A stretch of DNA of 64,000 nucleotides from Graphilbum fragrans (taxonomy: Eukaryota; Ascomycota; Sordariomycetes; Ophiostomatales; Ophiostomataceae), in NCBI GenBank assembly GCA_001513895.1, contig LLKO01000022.1:186001-250000 (forward strand), written 5' to 3'. Position 1 is the stretch's first letter. Each line of letters opens with the position of its first letter. The notes beneath the pieces were generated by a model. The model saw only the letters and a list, made by a program, of their open reading frames with translations. It was not told the DNA's origin and did not search any database. A program made the translations under genes and the position numbers. This document shows positions 1 through 10,828 of the stretch, one piece after another.

Positions 1-415
1 CTTCCAAGCCTGTCGGCAATGATGAACTGCGTGATTGATCCAACCGCTTCCCCTGCAATGAAGATAGAGACCACCTGTAAGTTAGAATTTGTTAGCCATA
101 GTCGTACAAAACATTAGTTTATGCAGAGTGACTTACAGCTCCAGTCATTGTGGTGGATGGATGGCCCATGTAGTCTTTCCAACTGTCATGAGACATAGCT
201 GTTGTCGAAGTATTAGATATCGATCTCGGCCGATATGTTTGGTATCTGTGTACTCACTTGTTGTGGCAATACCTGTATCATATCCCTATGGCTCTTGTTA
301 GTGACAGGTGGCATATCACGAGAAAAGAAGGGCAATATTCACATACAAACACGAACGTGCCGATAGAGGCAAAGAGGGCGATGCCCACTGCGTACCGATA
401 TGCATCGGCCATCAT
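1..415 (-). CDS. MFS sugar transporter, N-terminal part (cut by left window edge)
   Basis: Four small exons join in phase: 415-347, 285-258, 198-137 and 74-1, the last running off the window. Donors are GTATGT, GTGAGT and GTAAGT, and each exon is preceded by an AG acceptor. The joined peptide starts MMADAYRY and contains a first membrane helix ending TFVFGYDTGIATT. It then reads through a HPSTTMTGA loop into a second helix with IFIAGEAVGS and the ADRLGR signature. The GYDxG motif after helix 1 and the DRLGR loop between helices 2 and 3 are typical of the sugar-porter branch of the major facilitator superfamily, so this is probably a plasma-membrane sugar or related solute uniporter/symporter. 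Substrate cannot be read from this fragment. It is transcribed away from the dehydrogenase at 979, with which it shares an upstream region. No long open frame covers it because the exons are short. Confidence 0.8.
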
Positions 416-978
416 AAAATACGTGTGTTCTGTAGGCGTTTAGCGTTCGAAAAGAAATACCATATGGCCAAAAAAGTGAAATTAAATATTTGTTTCCTTG
501 GAACCAGAAGGCTTGGGCTAGGCCTTCGGAATATTTATACCTTCATAAACTCACATTATCTCTATTTTCTCTCAATTCCTACCTGTCCATCAACTACGCT
601 ACTCTCCCCGCTTTCTAGAGCGTGGAGAATCTGGGGTGAGATTACACAATGGCCATATCTCTAGGTAAGCCATTGAGTCGGTTGTCGGGTGCGGACAACG
701 AAAGCCGAATTCTTGGTCATTCCCATTTGCTTTCATTCTCTAAATATCGATTAGTGTTGCCGACGACAGGATTCGACCCGTGGGAAAGGCCAAAACAAGA
801 AAAGCGCTGCCGACCCTCCATTCTCCAATCCCTAGCCATCAAAGCTCGCATCTTCATTGCTCCGCATCTTTTCCCAAACGCTCTATTGGCCGGCCAGCAG
901 CGGATATTAGTATAGCTTGGTCCACTGCGCACTATGGCTTTCTTGAAGCTGGCTCTGCCTCTTGCAGTCTCTATCACC
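416..978. promoter_or_regulatory. Shared upstream region of divergent MFS transporter and dehydrogenase
   Basis: This stretch of about 560 bp separates the start codons of two divergent genes. An AT-rich TATA-like run (ATATTTATAC) lies near 531-540. I see no coding exon in it. Coordinate control of the two genes is an inference from the layout only. Confidence 0.4.
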
Positions 979-1920
979 ATGAAGCTCCTTTATCCAACAT
1001 CTCTAGACCTAGACATTGAGAGTCTAAAGGGGTTCTCCGTGGATCTCGCCCCCTACGATGTCAAAGTCCCAATTCCTGAAGCGGACATCGATGCAGACAT
1101 CATCATAACATGGATCAACAGCGCCGAGAATTTGCGTGATGCGGCCCAGCGCATGAAAAACCTCAAATGGATCCAGGCATTGGCGGCCGGACCTGATGAT
1201 GTGCTCAACGCTGGATTCGATACCTCACGGACCGTGATCACTACTGGCTCAACTATCCACGATGAGACAGTCGCTGAACACACGGTTGGCCTGCTTCTTG
1301 ATGGTGCCCGGCGATTCTACGAAATGCGTGACTTCCAGTCTCGTTCACAGTGGCCAGGCCATTTGGGCGGTCCCTATCCACGGAAGGACTTCACAACCCT
1401 GCGCCATGCGAATATTTTGATCTGGGGATTTGGCAGCATCGCAGCACGTCTGGCGCCACTTCTGCAAGCTTTCGGAGCCCATGTTCGAGGTATCGCTCGA
1501 ACGCCAGGAGTGCGTGCTGGGGTAGAGGTGTTTATGGAAAACAAGTTGGAAGAACTCCTGCCGACAACAGATGCGCTTGTCATGATTCTCCCGGGGTCCA
1601 AGGCCACAACCAACGCTCTGAATGCCGAACGCATCAAATGTTTGCCTTCTCATGCATGGGTGGTCAACGTGGGACGTGGTGTCTCTGTCGACGAGGTTGC
1701 CTTGGCCGATTCCCTGGAAAAGGGAGAGCTGGGAGGTGCGGCATTGGATGTCTTCAAGGAAGAACCATTGCCGGAAACGAGCCGTCTTTGGAAGACGCCC
1801 AATCTTTTGATCTCTCCGCATGCTGCTGGGGGGCGACCGATAGGCTGCATAGACCTGATTGCGGATAACCTGCGCAGCTTTTTGGCATCCCGACCGCTGC
1901 AGAATGTTTACAGATCGTAG
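979..1920 (+). CDS. D-isomer-specific 2-hydroxyacid dehydrogenase
   Basis: Single-exon gene, 313 aa from the ATG at 979. An in-frame ATG at 934 would add 15 hydrophobic residues; I prefer 979 because the family starts with a beta strand like KLLYPTS. The NAD(P)-binding Rossmann motif is GFGSIAARLAP. The catalytic arginine lies in NVGRGVSVDE, the glutamate in the DVFKEEPLP segment, and the catalytic histidine in ISPHAAGG. The family reduces 2-oxoacids to D-2-hydroxyacids, or the reverse, with NAD(P)H in the cytosol. Fungal members of this length are often annotated as phosphoglycerate/glyoxylate reductase-like, but the true substrate is unknown. The divergent neighbour is a sugar transporter, which would fit a role in carbon assimilation but does not prove it. 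Confidence 0.9.
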   Translation: MKLLYPTSLDLDIESLKGFSVDLAPYDVKVPIPEADIDADIIITWINSAENLRDAAQRMKNLKWIQALAAGPDDVLNAGFDTSRTVITTGSTIHDETVAEHTVGLLLDGARRFYEMRDFQSRSQWPGHLGGPYPRKDFTTLRHANILIWGFGSIAARLAPLLQAFGAHVRGIARTPGVRAGVEVFMENKLEELLPTTDALVMILPGSKATTNALNAERIKCLPSHAWVVNVGRGVSVDEVALADSLEKGELGGAALDVFKEEPLPETSRLWKTPNLLISPHAAGGRPIGCIDLIADNLRSFLASRPLQNVYRS

Positions 1921-4351
1921 GACTAGTGATGAATAGATACATAGAAAGGTGCGGTGCACTCAAGTCACATATTTAGACAATAATTTACCCTTTCCACGAC
2001 CTGATACTATGAGAATGACTTGGTGATTCAATCTTCCGATCACCGAAACCGGCCTTTTACGGAGTGCATATCTTCGGTCATAGATGTCGAGACTCTTTGG
2101 TCGGCTTGTCATTGAGGCTGGCATCGGCCCACATTACCCGTTGATGCTACCCTGTCTCTAACCCCTCTCCGCACTACCATTCTCGGTCTCGGGGCGCGTG
2201 CTTCTCGCTTCGCTTCCTTTCCGAGCGGTGAAGCTGTATTTGGAAAGTACCCGAGGGATATGTTCGGAAGGCTCGAAGCGAGAGACCACGCGCTCGACAT
2301 CTATTGTGTCCCGGTCGCTTAACCAGCCGTCGAGCTGACTTTCACGACAGAAATGTCAAGACTCGATACGAATAGCCACAAGTAGCATAGCTTTCCTCGG
2401 CCTTACAATACGAGTATGATGCAAGAGAATGACGGATACTGCATCAGAGGTGGGTTGGTGAGTTTGGCTGTACCCACGAGATGAGATCGATCATCAACTG
2501 AACCGCCTGACGGCACAGGGAAATGACACCTTACAACGTGGCACTCATTAAATGCAGGAGCTCCCTGTTGGGTTTTGTAAATGATACATAGAGAATGGGG
2601 TACAAAACACACAAGAGTACACCAATAAATATCCTTGATGGCCACTCCTCTACGACTTACATTGTAACAGCTTCGATGCATCCTTTTACAGTCCATGCTT
2701 GTATTCGTACATTCGACATAACTGACTACTCCTACTAAAAGCTTAGGCTCCGCGAGTGCCTGCTATGGACTCATATCAACGTCGTTTTTTCTTGCACGCC
2801 GTTCCTCACGTACTCGTCTTGAGCCTAGCCATGAACCATCACACCTCATCAACGATAAAGCGGGCTGTGTATATAAGTATATTGCCTCAACTCTCTTCCC
2901 CCGTATAAGCCAGCTATCCAAGTCAAGTTCATCGTCTCTCGTCTCCCATTTCATCTCCATTAAAAATATAACCCAGAGGTAAAAGTATAAGACAAGTTCT
3001 GAAAGAATACCAGAAGCGAAATACTCTCAAAGAACACAAGTGTTGTTGATGCGTGCAGACAAAACCAAAATCAAAATCGACGAGACACCAATAGTGCAAA
3101 ACTAAATCGCAACAAAAGACATCGAAAAAAACACAACATCGAGCGCTGCTCTCTTCCAAGCACCCCCTCAAAGCAGCAAAAACAAATAAACAGTCAAAGC
3201 AACGCAAAACAAAACATAACGATCAAACGAGCAGGATACACCGCAGCATCTTGGACGGAGAAACACGAAACAATTCTGCAAGAGGCAAAAGGTTTTTGAG
3301 ATTAATGTATCGTGTTGGTGCGGGTTACTTGTCAAATCCGGAGACACTTGTCCGGGCCGGAACAAGGGGCGTATTCCTGATGCAATGGGAGCAGTAGTAC
3401 ACATGAGTGTCGTACAGACATGTCGTCGTAGCAACGTGATAAAACACACACAAATAATTCATGATAGGACAGGAGTAAAGAAAAAACAATAATAATAGGC
3501 CAGTAACAGGTAAGTAAAAGTTGAGATATGTTGCTGGTGTAGTAATCAAGAACAAGGGGTGAGGAACCAACAGCCGGCTTGAAGGCTGGAGAGATGGAAG
3601 CCGGTAAGTTGTTCGAACGAAAGAGCACCCCTCTTTTCTTCTAAGATTGTGGAGTGCGAAGAAAAATATCCAACTTATCATAGGAAATCCCTTGTCAGGA
3701 CACAGACTTGTCCCGCCAAATTTGGGAGGGCGGGAACAAAAGACAGCCGTGCGGACGACAAAGCTCTCTCATTTTTGTCCCGCCATCATCGCAAAGTACG
3801 ATGAAAGATGGTGGCCCAGAAAATAAAACTGTAGTAGTAAACTCCTGTAGTATCCAAAACTGATAGGGAAAAACGTTTCGTATGTTCTTTTTTAAGGTCC
3901 CATAATAACGTCCTAATAGCGTCCAGTCGTGAAAACGTTGATAGGCATATAACAAAATCCAGTCGGTTGACAGCGTCAAGAGGTTGCGTTATCTCGTTGC
4001 ATTGTCGTCGTGGCCAACCGGAGAGTAGATCCAATATTAACGGTAGTGGGGGGGGGAGAGGTCGTTGGGGAGGTATCTAGATAATCGTGCCGGCATGGGA
4101 CATAATATCCCCCCCTTGCTCCGGCTTTTTGATTTCATACGTTCATTGCGTATTTTCTCGTGTGAAAAGATCGCGTGTCGTGAATCTCGCCCGTACACCG
4201 GAACGGGAACAAAATGTCGTCTACCGAAAGACCGGGAAAAGGGTTCGGGCAAACGGACGGGGGAACGTGCAGGTTCAGACGCAGCAGCAGAAGGGCCACG
4301 CAGGGTGGATTTCGTAGTGTACACAAAAGCCGGCGGCAGGCCATTTCGCTC
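1921..4351. other. Intergenic region without a firm gene
   Basis: About 2.4 kb between the dehydrogenase and the 3' end of the Pin4-like gene. Only short open frames occur. One coding-like stretch on the plus strand at about 2150-2321 (frame containing FGKYPRDMFGRLEARDHA, ending in TAA) has no visible start or partner exon. The right-hand part probably holds the 3' UTR of the Pin4-like gene. No repeats or RNA genes are recognised. Confidence 0.4.
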
Positions 4352-6540
4352 CTAAAATAGCGCTGCCGAGCCATGCGTAGCACTGACGCGAGGAGCACTA
4401 TCAGACGAGTCTTGGGAGAGCAGCAGGTTAGCAACATTGTCCGACACAAAAACAAACAGAATCAAGACTCAGAGAAGACGTACCACTGCTGCGCTGTACA
4501 TGGCCGTTCGTCCGTGCACGGGAGAATCCGCCGGGGTTTTCCCAGTCGCCACCAGGGCCGCGAGGCTGCCGCTCGGGGTTGGCGCGGTTGCCATTGCCGT
4601 TGGCGCCGGGCCGCTGGCTGCCAATGGCGCCAATAGCGTTCGGGGTGTCTCGAGGCCGGCCCGAGAGGCCAGGAACGCTACCGTCAAACGAAGACGAGCC
4701 GAGACCCAGTGAGCCAAGGCCGTTGGTGATGCCGGCGGCATCGACGGGGGCCGGTGGGGGGTTCATAACCGAGCCGGGGGTCGTCGGGGTGGTCAGGGAG
4801 GTGCCAAAGGGGCCTTCGCTCGGGTAGTGCGGCAGGAAGGGCATAGCAGCGCCGTTTGGTTGGGGGACGTGCAGAGCGGAGCCGCTGACGAGAGAGGGCG
4901 AAGGGCTGGGGCTGAAAGACCGGAGATCGGCGAAACTTTTGACACCGCGGAGGCCGTTCATGGCGTGGTTGGTGTCGGGGCTGTTTGGGATAGCCAGGGT
5001 CGGGCCACGACCCACTGCATGAACGGATGCGTGTTGGCGATCGTTGAAATCAAAAGTAGCCGCACGGCTGAGGCCTCTTGGATGACCGTCGAGGTTCACG
5101 CCCGGCTGTTGGGAGGAGGACGGGTGCGCACCAGTGGAAAACTTGGCCTTGCTAACATGGACTTGTCTGTTATCGCCTTCGCCAATGGATGTGTGTTCGA
5201 GACCCATGTTGTGGGCAAGGGCGTGGATCAGACGGCGGTCTTCGGGGGTGGTCTTGAGGGGGAAGATCATGACCTCGCGCGAGTCGTCGTTACGGAACAT
5301 GTACAGGTCAAGGTAGAAGGCGAGCGTCTTCTTGTCGTTCATGTCGAGGCGGCCGGGAACTCCTGCAGGTGGTTAGTATCATAGCACAAAACCGTAACAT
5401 GATAACGACAGAAAGAACTCACTGTCGTTGACAGGCGCACGCTGGACCGAAGACGCGGTGGCCATAGAGGAGATGGAGACCTGGTGGGCCGGTCCACGGT
5501 GTTGCTCCTCGAGCTGGCCACGCTTCTCTCTCTTTTCCCGCTCGATGCGCTCGCGCTCGTGCTCCGGCAGCATCTTCTTGTATTCGACGCGCAGCTTCCT
5601 GCCCTGGATGTCAAGCCCGTTCATGCGCTCAATGACCATGGCAGTATCCTGGGCGTTTTGGAAGTTGGCAAAGGCCAAACCACGGAAAACGCCCTGGTCG
5701 AAGTGGTAGTTGAAGGCGTAGGGTTGCGGCAGGTGCATGTCGATCATGACGGTGGTGAGAAATTCCTTCCTGACATTGAAGGGAATGTTCTTGATGACGA
5801 TGGCAGTAGGGATCAGGTCGCTTGGGTCCTTCTTAGAGTCGCCAAAGCTGCGAAGCTCGGGACCGCCAAAGGGGGGCACGTTGATGCTAGGAGGCGGGCC
5901 ATTGTTGTTGAAGGGATCGGGCGAGTTAGCGCTCGGGAGGGGAAGGCCTTGGTTTCCGAGATGCTGTTGAGGAGGGAAGAAGGGCATGTTCGGGTTGCCC
6001 TGGCCGCCTAATGAGGCGTCTCCGGGAGCCGTCCATTCCTATGGAGTCAGTATCGCAGATCGAACGAGGCAGGGAAAAGTGTATAGTGGGCAGAGAGAAA
6101 GAGGAGGGGGGGATATTCAGACTCACCGCATGCAGAGGCGGCCGGCGGTTGGCAGCACGAAGACGGGAGCCATCGCCAGCCGGACCAGCCATGGTGGCAG
6201 CGCCACTAGGGGGGTTGGCGTTGTAGTTCCATGTGGCTTGGTTGGTCCCGTTGAAGACATTGAAGGGAGCTTGGAGGCCAGACTGGACGCCACCAGCACC
6301 GCCAGCACCGAGGCCACGATCGAAGCGTTGGTTGTTGTCAAAGGCAGCAAAACGCTCATCGGCATACAGCGATGAAGTGCCAGCCTGGCTGACGGCGCCG
6401 CCGAGTTGGTGATCTCGCCTGCTGCCGCCCATCGACGAAAGACCGACCGTTGCGTAGCCAGGTCGCGCCGAGTTTGGAGAGTGGCTCATGGGGCCTGGGT
6501 AGGCGGGGAAAAAATCGCTTTGGGGCTGTTGAGAATTCAT
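4352..6540 (-). CDS. RRM and R3H domain RNA-binding protein (Pin4/Cip2-like)
   Basis: Four exons in phase: 6540-6127, 6038-5423, 5362-4484 and 4410-4352, giving 655 aa. Introns start GTGAGT, GTGAGT and GTACGT, and GCTAAC precedes the last acceptor. The N-terminal 200 residues are Gln/Gly/Pro/Asn-rich and disordered. An RRM lies at about 217-295, with IVIKNIPFNV as the RNP2-like strand and RGLAFANF as the RNP1-like strand. A basic Glu/Arg helix (EHERERIEREKREKR) follows. An R3H domain lies at about 378-415 with the EDRRLIH signature, then a Ser/Pro-rich tail. Fungal proteins of this type (S. cerevisiae Pin4/Mdt1, S. pombe Cip2) act in mRNA fate, cell-cycle and DNA-damage or stress responses; the R3H pairing is usual in filamentous fungi. 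The start at 6540 is the first ATG of a long in-frame exon. Confidence 0.9.
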
Positions 6541-9118
6541 CGCGGCGGCTGATCACGAGAGAAAAGAGACGGTAAAAAAGAGATAGCGAGAGTGACGTGG
6601 CCCCAGAAATAGTGCCAATAGGCTAGACAAGATCGATGAATTCGACACAAATATAGAAGCGATCGACGGGGACAAGGTCGGGGTAGGATCGATGACGCCG
6701 TGAACACACCTCTGCTGCCGTCGAATTTCCGTCGATGCAAACGAGGCGTATGTGCTTGTTATGGGAGGCGATGTAGCTAGGTTGGCTGATCGGGTCGTCG
6801 AAAAGTCGGAGCAGGGTAAAAATGGATGCCAGCGAGAGGGGAAAAGAAAGACACGAAACTAGGGCAAAAAAGGGAAAAGAATAGGAACAGAAAATAAGGA
6901 ATCTAAGAGTCTAGGGATCAAGGGGTCAGCAGTGACGACAAGCAAAAAGGGCGAGTCATAGCGACGAAAAGAAGAGGTGGCGAGAGGGAGCGGGAAAGCC
7001 GCAGCGCAAGCAAGGGCGAAAAGGAAGCCAACGGAAATGAGGATGGGGGGGTGTTGACGATGAAAGGTAGTGATGAAGGAACGAATAGGGAGGATGGAGC
7101 TGATGGTGCAGATAGTTGCAGATAGTTGCAGATGGAAGCCAGCGAATGGGAGGGAAGAAGCCAAGGAAGCCAGATGGAAGGGACTGAGAAGCAAAAAGAA
7201 TGGGGTTCCGGCGCCGCAGAAAAGGGGCCGCAAGAGCAAAGCGAGCAAACGAAACGCGCAGCGGAACACAAGAGCAAAAGGAACACTTGGGCACAAGAGC
7301 AGAGAGAAGAGAGAGAATGGGGCAGTGTGGGTGGCTCTGCAGCAGACCTGGCAAAGCCCAATAGGAAGATGGGGGGGAGGGTGGTAAGAAAAGGGGAGCA
7401 GACGTGGCAGCTGACCTTTACTGCACTCTGCAGGTGGTGGCAGTAGAGTGAGGCGAGAACCGGACGGGATGGCTAAGGGTAAAAAAAGGAGGGAGAAAAT
7501 AGAGACGCCGCAAAAACGACGCAGCTTTCGGCTCCAATCGTGGTCGCAGATGAGACGGTGGGAAGAGCGAAACTGGGACAGGTCAGGGCGGTGGCCGTTC
7601 GTCAGTGCTGCAGAGGCTCGCCAGCGTCGTCGGCGGTGGTTGATCTAGTCATAAAGTTCGACAGGTATGGCTGTTGATGTTTTTTTTGCGCCTTTGTTAT
7701 TATTTTTGTATTTTCTCTGGCCATGTATTTCGTGTTTTATTTTGCATTTTATTTTATTGGGGCAGGTTTGGGATATGGGGGGGCAGTCCTACATGCTTCC
7801 TCGCCTGCTATTTCTTCCTGTTTCCTACATAAAACTATGCGTCTGGGGAGCCCGGTGGCCTAGCTCGCAGAGGCTAAAAGCGAGGAGGGGGCACGCATAC
7901 AGTGCACATGGGCCCCACAATTGCAATTTTTCTCGGCCAATAGGGCTTCGCCCTGGCCCCATCCAGCCGCGACGACCCGGAGCAGTGTACCCAGACTCAG
8001 GTAAACCGCAAAGCAGCAAAGCAGCAAACGTCTGGGTTTTGTTTGTGTTTTGTTTTGTTTTTTGTTTTCGCCTGTCATGGATAACAGAAGGAGCGTACAC
8101 GGCCAGGAACAGCATATACAGACGTGGCAGCGCCTTGGGGCGGGGCAACCCCTAAAGAGGTGCTTATTTTCTTTCGGCAATCATCTTGTTGGATGCGTCG
8201 AAAGTCGGGTTGCCTCACTAAAAGGTTACGTCAGTGCGACGGATCTGGTGCGCCCTGCGCCTCTCGTGTGCCCCTCGTGTTGCCTCAGTTGCCTGTGGTT
8301 GTGCCATTTTCGCGCATCATAAGTGGTAGCGTGCACAAATCCAGCGAGGGAGAGCCTTACGTAATGCAGAATAAGGCCAAAGTCATCCTCGCAGGCAGCA
8401 GAATCAAGGGAGCGCATCACAGTAGTGGACAATATGGCCTGGTTGTGGTCTGCTGGAAGCATTGAGCATGTGCTCCACGGTGCCAGCAGCTGTCAGACGA
8501 CTGTGGCCAGCTGCCGGCTTTCCAGCGAGACACACTTATGCAGACACATATTGATGGATGCATCGATGGAGTGTCACGGGTTGCCGAATGGGATGGAAAG
8601 GTGACTTCATACGCAGTATGGAGTACCCAATCTGATAAGATCAGCGTCAGCCTCGAGCTGCTCGGTGTCAGGGCTTTCTGAAGGGCTAAGGCGCCCAGAT
8701 CTCCAGTGAACAGCTGTCAGCGTTTGACCGATTTGGGGGGGGGGGGGGGGGGGGTTATTCTTTATTTTATTGTATTTTTTATTTTCTATTTTCTATTTTC
8801 TTCGACTTAGGGCCCTCCTAAACGCATCTCGGCGACAGAGGCTGAAAACCCCTTACTTACAACCCCGTAATACGGAGCAGAGGAGCTGTCCGTGGTTGGC
8901 GTGGTCATATCCCGCTGGCCGATTTACCCCACCATCCAAGCACCAGCACTGTAGATCGCCAACGGCCCATTGCAGGCCGCAGCACATGGACGCAGCATCC
9001 TGACACACCACCCATGCTCCTCGTCTAGTGTATGTGGTGATTGAAGAAACGGCGGACACTGAAATACAAACAGAAGTAGTGACCAACACATGAACAAGCA
9101 AAACCAAACACACACAAA
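6541..9118. promoter_or_regulatory. Long pyrimidine-rich leader/promoter of the Pin4-like gene, then gene-free DNA
   Basis: From 6541 to about 7450 the minus strand is strongly C/T-rich, as in fungal promoters and long leaders. It carries overlapping low-complexity Ser/Leu/Phe/Pro open frames that I do not accept as genes. From 7450 to 9118 I see no gene; there is a T/G-rich patch at about 8035-8068 and a 20-G run at 8735-8754. The last part is upstream DNA of the hydrolase at 9119. Confidence 0.4.
8735..8754 (+). repeat. Poly-G run (20 nt)
   Basis: An uninterrupted run of 20 guanines followed by a T-rich patch. The true length may be uncertain because sequencers misread long G runs. Confidence 0.9.
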
Positions 9119-10054
9119 ATGCCTTCCTCCGTCCCCAACCGCTCGTTTCACCCCCTCAAAGAACCTGGCCGCGTCTTGGCCTACCGTCTGTCCTATCCCC
9201 AGGAAACGCACCGGCCGCTTGTCTTGCTCTCCGGCCCGCTGGCCACCAGCTCTGACGTCTGGGACCATGTCACCGAGTGGCTGCACGCCCACGACTTCCG
9301 CGTGCTCTCCTACGACCACCCCGGCCACGGCGGCACCCGGCCCCTGGCTGATCTGTCTGCCAACACCTTTGAAAGCACGGCCGACGACGTCTACTCGCTG
9401 CTCACGGCCTCGCCCGTCCGTGCTGCGATTGGGGGCAGCAACTCGGCCACGGCTTCGCCGCCGAAAATCCACGCCTGGATTGGCTGCTCGCTCGGGGCGG
9501 CCACCGGCGTCGTTTTTGCCGCCCGGTTTCCCGGCACCGTCCAGCGCCTCGTCGTCTGCGACACCATCAGCTGCTCGCCCGTCAACGCCGGCAGCGAGGA
9601 CCTGTTCACGCCGCGGGCCCAGGCCGCCCGGCGCAGCGGCAGTCTCGACGAAGCACTGGCTGGGACCCGGACGCGCTGGCTCGGTTCTGAATGGCTCGCA
9701 GCACACCCGGACAAGGCAGCCTGGCTCACGGAGCTCATGAGCCAGACCACTTTTGACGGCTACGACACCTGCATCGCGGCGCTGGTGTCGCCCGGCTTCG
9801 ATCTCGCCAAGCTCGCCGCCCAGCTGGCCACCAGCGTCGACCAGGTGCTTCTCGTCGTGGGCGAGAAAGATGCACCGCTGCCTACCTCGATGAAGACGCT
9901 GGCCGACCAGATCACACAGGGTTTCACCTCGGCCCGGGGCGAGGCGTCTGCTGCTGCTAATGTCCAGTTCCACGTCATTCCGGGCTCCGGCCACACGTGC
10001 TTCATTGACGGGTTCGATGCGTGGACCGGCGTTGTTCTCAAGTTCCTGCAGTGA
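9119..10054 (+). CDS. Alpha/beta hydrolase (3-oxoadipate enol-lactonase-like)
   Basis: Single exon, 311 aa. The alpha/beta hydrolase fold is seen in the strand and oxyanion region PLVLLSGPLATSSDVWD, the strand-turn VLSYDHPGHGGT, the nucleophile elbow GCSLGAA (Ser within GCSLG), an acidic strand VLLVVGEKDAPLP and the catalytic histidine in GSGHTCF. This order matches the PcaD/enol-lactonase-like branch of the superfamily, where the substrate is often a lactone or ester, but no specific reaction can be assigned. There is no signal peptide, so it is probably cytosolic. Codon use is strongly GC-rich. It converges on the H2A.Z gene. The ATG at 9119 follows an A/C-rich leader typical of fungal starts. 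Confidence 0.85.
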   Translation: MPSSVPNRSFHPLKEPGRVLAYRLSYPQETHRPLVLLSGPLATSSDVWDHVTEWLHAHDFRVLSYDHPGHGGTRPLADLSANTFESTADDVYSLLTASPVRAAIGGSNSATASPPKIHAWIGCSLGAATGVVFAARFPGTVQRLVVCDTISCSPVNAGSEDLFTPRAQAARRSGSLDEALAGTRTRWLGSEWLAAHPDKAAWLTELMSQTTFDGYDTCIAALVSPGFDLAKLAAQLATSVDQVLLVVGEKDAPLPTSMKTLADQITQGFTSARGEASAAANVQFHVIPGSGHTCFIDGFDAWTGVVLKFLQ

Positions 10055-10828
10055 TGGTTGGATATGGTCTTAGCCATAGGGGGGACGGCATGCAGAAGCA
10101 TCGCATTGCCCACCTTTGACACAACACGGTGGCATTGGATACGGCGAAAACAAAGGGAGGCAATCATGTCTGCGCAACGGATAGTTCCCCTAAGACCAAG
10201 TATTGTGTATTCTGCATCTACCCGGCTATTTTATCGAGACTGTCCCAGTGCACCTAGTATATGGGTTTACTATTCGTTGTTCGGCGGAGGACGACTGAAT
10301 CGAGAGAAACGGTACGGCACGAATAACATAACATTGTATCTTACAGCCTCCACCACCGCCTCCTCCCAAACCCACATGAGAATAAGAAAGAGATACTATA
10401 ACGACAAGCCACCGATCTGCCCTCCATTCTCCCTCGAAGACGAAAACTCCTCCCCAAGATACTGCTCGCTACACCCCCGTGATATCCTCGCGGCGACGCC
10501 CCGGAACAATACAATACACAGGAACCGACAGGTGCAGAGCAGAACCGAAGCGGTGGTAAAAAGAGAACAGAACGCACCCACTATCCATATAATAGAAAGA
10601 AAACCGGAGATGGGCGCCAACCTGCCGCCTGGAATACAAGACAACAGAAGGGGAGATAATAGCTAATAGTCGAAGGGGGGGGGGGGTAGAGAGCAGACGA
10701 AGCCGAACGGACACAACAAGATGTTGAAAAGCCAAGGAAAACGAGTAAAAAAAAGCACTAGCAAAACCACAGAGAGAGAGTATCATCCTTCAAGCCCAAG
10801 CACCGGTTCCCATATTAAAGCGCGCTCC
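10055..10828. other. Convergent 3' region between hydrolase and H2A.Z
   Basis: Holds the 3' ends of two convergent genes. A 202-codon open frame (10058-10666) starts only four bases after the hydrolase stop; it has biased, non-protein-like composition and I read it as 3' UTR. A G run of about 11 nt lies near 10676-10686. Confidence 0.4.

Noticed and set aside
6859..7361. Three overlapping minus-strand frames of about 132-147 codons
   Set aside because: Low-complexity Ser/Leu/Phe/Pro from a pyrimidine-rich leader; no family resemblance.
7851..7900. Possible tRNA-like segment (GGTGGCCTAGCTCGCAGAGG)
   Set aside because: No matching acceptor stem, anticodon arm or T-loop can be folded around it.
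7667..8155. 162-codon frame with a hydrophobic start
   Set aside because: Hydrophobicity comes from T-rich DNA; no conserved motif and poor codon pattern.
10058..10666. 202-codon frame directly after the alpha/beta hydrolase
   Set aside because: Looks like 3' UTR: Arg/Thr/Asn-rich, no motif, no intron signals.
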